Source of the DNA: Candidatus Odyssella thessalonicensis | GTDB taxonomy: Bacteria > Pseudomonadota > Alphaproteobacteria > Bin65 | Direction: 5' to 3' | Length of the DNA: 10,585 nucleotides | Assembly: GCA_005240015.1 (NCBI GenBank) | Contig: SBBV01000526.1 | Coordinates: 1 to 10,585, forward strand | In this document: in pieces, positions 9,116-10,585 of the stretch | Position numbering within the stretch: the stretch's first letter is position 1 | Layout: each line of letters opens with the position of its first letter | Made by a program: the position numbers and the translations under genes | Notes under the pieces: generated by a model | The model's database searches: none | What the model saw: only the letters and a program-made list of their open reading frames with translations | Told to the model about the DNA's origin: nothing

Positions 9116-9575
9116 TCACTTTTCGCATCCGCTCGATCGCCGTCTTGAATGCGGCCAGGTCCCGCCGCGCGCTCCAGCGCATCGGCGCGAAGAAGGTCCA
9201 CTCGGCGAGGCGCGGGATGCGCTCGGGCATCTCGAGGCTGGCGCCGATGATCCAGCGCGTGCCGCCCGCCTCCTCCTTGAGGTAGTGCGCGACCTGCAGC
9301 CGGCCGCCGGCCGCGTCGAGCTTCGCGATGCGGATGCGGCACTCGAGCTCGGTGGGCGGCACGAAGCCCACGACTTCCGCCTCGCTCTCCTGCGCCATCC
9401 AGAAAAAGCGCCGGAGCTGGCGCCAGCGCGTGCCGAGGCCGAAGGGCGGGTCGTTCAGCATCTCGACCGCCAGCACGCTCGGCAAAGTCGGCCGCCAGTT
9501 CGCGGGATCGCAATAGTAGGCGAAGACCGCATCGCGCGGGGCCGCCACCCACGCGCTGGCGAGATATTTGTACAT
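9102..9575 (-). CDS. SRPBCC-fold (START/polyketide cyclase-like) protein
   Basis: 157 residues, usual for single-domain SRPBCC proteins, which form a helix-grip fold around a hydrophobic ligand pocket. Seen here: an N-terminal strand YLASAWVAAPRDAVFAYYCDPANWRPTLPSV typical of the fold's start (AP..VFA...DP..W), a strand-rich middle ending in GGTRWIIGASLEMP, and a long C-terminal helix (SARRDLAAFKTAIERMRKV) that would cap the pocket. No signal peptide or catalytic motif is apparent, so ligand and role are unknown. ATG at 9575 gives a natural N-terminus; only a weak TAGG precedes it. The final residues PSS and the stop codon lie inside the inverted repeat shared with the acnA 3' end, so the original C-terminus was probably altered when the repeat arrived. 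Divergent from the nitroreductase gene with 44 bases between, so the two may share control. Confidence 0.75.
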   Translation of the reverse strand: MYKYLASAWVAAPRDAVFAYYCDPANWRPTLPSVLAVEMLNDPPFGLGTRWRQLRRFFWMAQESEAEVVGFVPPTELECRIRIAKLDAAGGRLQVAHYLKEEAGGTRWIIGASLEMPERIPRLAEWTFFAPMRWSARRDLAAFKTAIERMRKVKPSS

Positions 9576-9582
9576 GGCCTAT

Positions 9583-9609
9583 GTCATGCCGGGCGCAGCG
9601 ACCGAAGGG
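9583..9609 (+). repeat. Possible degenerate copy of the GTCATCCTGAGCGAAGCGA repeat unit
   Basis: GTCATGCCGGGCGCAGCGA matches the arm of the 9007-9115 element at 15 of 19 positions and is then followed by CCGAAGG, comparable with AAGGAT in the intact unit. It lies in the short gap between the divergent SRPBCC and nitroreductase starts. Weak evidence: GC-rich DNA makes such matches easier. Confidence 0.3.
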
Positions 9610-9619
9610 AAGGGCCGGA

Positions 9620-10303
9620 ATGCACGCGAAGCCGCAGATCTCCGTCGACGAAGCGATCACCACGCGCAAATCCGTGCGCGCGTTCAGGCCCGACCCGGTG
9701 CCGCTCGAGACGATCAAGCACATCCTGAACGTCGCCGCGCGCGCGCCCTCGGGCACCAACATCCAGCCCTGGCAGGTCTACGTGCTGGCCGGCGAGGCGA
9801 AGCGGCGCATGAGCGCGGCGGTGCTGACGCGGCGCGAGGCCGGCCCGGCGCAGCCCGAATTCAGCTACTACCCCAAGAAATGGTTCGAGCCCTATCTCGC
9901 GCGCCGGCGGAAAGTCGGGTGGGACCTCTACGGCCTGCTCGGCATCACGCGCGACAACAAGCCCGGCATGTGGGCGCAGTTCGGCCGCAACTACCTGTTC
10001 TTCGATGCGCCGGTCGGCCTCTTCTTCACGTTCCACCGCGATCTCGAGCTTGGCACCTGGCTCGACATGGGCATGTTCATCCAGAACGTGATGATCGCCG
10101 CGCGCGGCCAGGGCCTCCATACCTGCCCGCAGGCCGCATGGATCGAGTATCCGGAGACTGTCGCCGCAGAGCTGGGCCTCAAGCCGCACGAGCAGCTCGT
10201 CTGCGGCATGAGCATGGGCTACGCCGACGAGAGCGCGCTCGTGAACACGCTCGAGACCGAGCGCGCGCCGTGCGAGGCGTTCACCGTCTTCCGCGGGTTT
10301 TGA
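9620..10303 (+). CDS. Nitroreductase family flavoprotein
   Basis: 227 residues. Family members are usually FMN-dependent NAD(P)H oxidoreductases acting on nitroaromatics, quinones or similar acceptors as homodimers in the cytoplasm. Visible motifs are RKSVRAF (16-22) and PSGTNIQPW (43-51), both at the FMN site, and CGMSMGYAD (195-203) near the C-terminus. The insert KKWFEPYLARRRKVGWDLYGLLGI, followed by GRNYLFFDAPVGLFF and ARGQGLHTCPQAAW, resembles the subgroup annotated from nitrobenzoate reductases; the true substrate is unknown. ATG at 9620 has GGAAGG six bases upstream. An in-frame ATG at 9581 lacks such a site and adds thirteen Arg/Gly-rich residues unlike the family. The gene is divergent from the SRPBCC gene, and its stop touches the first base of an inverted repeat. 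No redox partner or regulator gene lies beside it. Confidence 0.9.
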   Translation: MHAKPQISVDEAITTRKSVRAFRPDPVPLETIKHILNVAARAPSGTNIQPWQVYVLAGEAKRRMSAAVLTRREAGPAQPEFSYYPKKWFEPYLARRRKVGWDLYGLLGITRDNKPGMWAQFGRNYLFFDAPVGLFFTFHRDLELGTWLDMGMFIQNVMIAARGQGLHTCPQAAWIEYPETVAAELGLKPHEQLVCGMSMGYADESALVNTLETERAPCEAFTVFRGF

Positions 10304-10438
10304 ACACAGAGGGGCGCGCTGCGCGCGCCCTCTCTCCGCGCGCACGGCGCTCAAACGGAACCGCTGCCCGGTCCCTTGCCCCATCGGCGTGCGTTTTTCC
10401 GGCTGAAGCAGGGCGCGCGCAGCGCGCCCCTACGTGTT
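10303..10438. repeat. Inverted repeat pair between nitroreductase and a convergent gene (MITE/BIME-like)
   Basis: Arms 10303-10331 and 10410-10438 are complementary over 29 bases with two mismatches (10308-10309 against 10432-10433). Each arm also contains a perfect 8-bp hairpin with a 3-base loop, GGGCGCGC-TGC-GCGCGCCC (10312-10330), with its complement at 10411-10429. The 78-base interior has no supportable ORF. The left arm starts on the last base of the nitroreductase stop; the right arm contains the TAG of the minus-strand gene. A bidirectional terminator or a small non-autonomous mobile element is plausible. No clear target-site duplication was seen. Confidence 0.85.
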
Positions 10439-10585
10439 TGCGCGCTTCGCGAACTTGTCCGGCAGCATCCCCGTCGCGCGCAGCGAGGCGATCATCGAGG
10501 CGTCGAGCGCGTGGGCGTGCATGAGCGCGCGGTCGGCGCCGATCCTGCGCCAATGCTCGAGGTTGCGCCGGCGCACCTCGAGCAC
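10430..10585 (-). CDS. Unrecognised protein, C-terminal 51 residues (5' part beyond window)
   Basis: The minus-strand frame is open from the window edge to TAG at 10432-10430, and nearly every codon ends in G or C, as in the other genes. The fragment reads as a charged helical segment (RRRNLEHWRRIGADRAL), then HAHALDASMIASLRATGMLPDKFAKRANT. I do not recognise the family. The last codons, from the Asn-Thr pair, and the stop fall within the right arm of the inverted repeat, suggesting that the repeat replaced the original end. It converges on the nitroreductase gene. Confidence 0.5.
   Translation of the reverse strand: MLEVRRRNLEHWRRIGADRALMHAHALDASMIASLRATGMLPDKFAKRANT

Noticed and set aside
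9007..10438. CRISPR array or composite transposon bounded by repeats
   Set aside because: The repeats are inverted pairs of two different sequences without spacers, and no transposase or Cas-like gene lies in the window.
10281..10553. 90-residue minus-strand ORF across the inverted repeat
   Set aside because: Arg/Ala-rich frame through palindromic DNA; the frame ending at 10430 has far better codon use.

Overview
The window is high-GC DNA (nearly all codons end in G or C) from what looks like an alphaproteobacterium. The best pointers are an OpgC-type periplasmic glucan succinyltransferase followed by an SGNH-fold protein, a TAXI-type TRAP transporter with a fused 4TM/12TM permease, and a DUF924 protein. 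No rRNA, tRNA, CRISPR array or intact insertion sequence was seen, and order or genus cannot be fixed from the sequence alone. I count nine protein genes, cut at both window edges, and they fill almost all of it. No gene-free stretch exceeds about 200 bases.

Layout. (1) Bases 1-1327, plus strand: the end of an opgC-like gene overlaps by ATGA an exported SGNH-like protein that has lost both its expected nucleophile Ser and its catalytic His. (2) Bases 1384-5416, minus strand: a compact operon read as fused TRAP permease, then TAXI substrate-binding protein (ATGA overlap), then an exported lytic transglycosylase starting within a few bases of the TAXI stop. A plausible sigma-70-type promoter and a strong Shine-Dalgarno precede it. 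(3) Bases 5573-6124, minus strand: a DUF924 protein ending in a palindromic repeat. (4) Bases 6316-8997, plus strand: a complete aconitase A with all three Fe-S cysteines. (5) Bases 9102-9575, minus strand: an SRPBCC-fold protein, divergent from (6) a nitroreductase at 9620-10303, plus strand. (7) Bases 10430-10585, minus strand: the end of an unrecognised gene.

How they work together. The left edge concerns cell-envelope glucan decoration, the minus-strand operon pairs solute uptake with a peptidoglycan-cleaving enzyme, and aconitase is core TCA metabolism. The others are stand-alone accessory genes.

The most notable non-coding signal is a set of palindromic, BIME-like repeats. Two of them, at 9007-9115 and 10303-10438, sit exactly between convergent gene pairs, and their arms supply the stop codon of the minus-strand gene in each pair. 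The most notable protein signal is the SGNH pseudoenzyme. I did not find a clear new multi-gene defence or mobile system.
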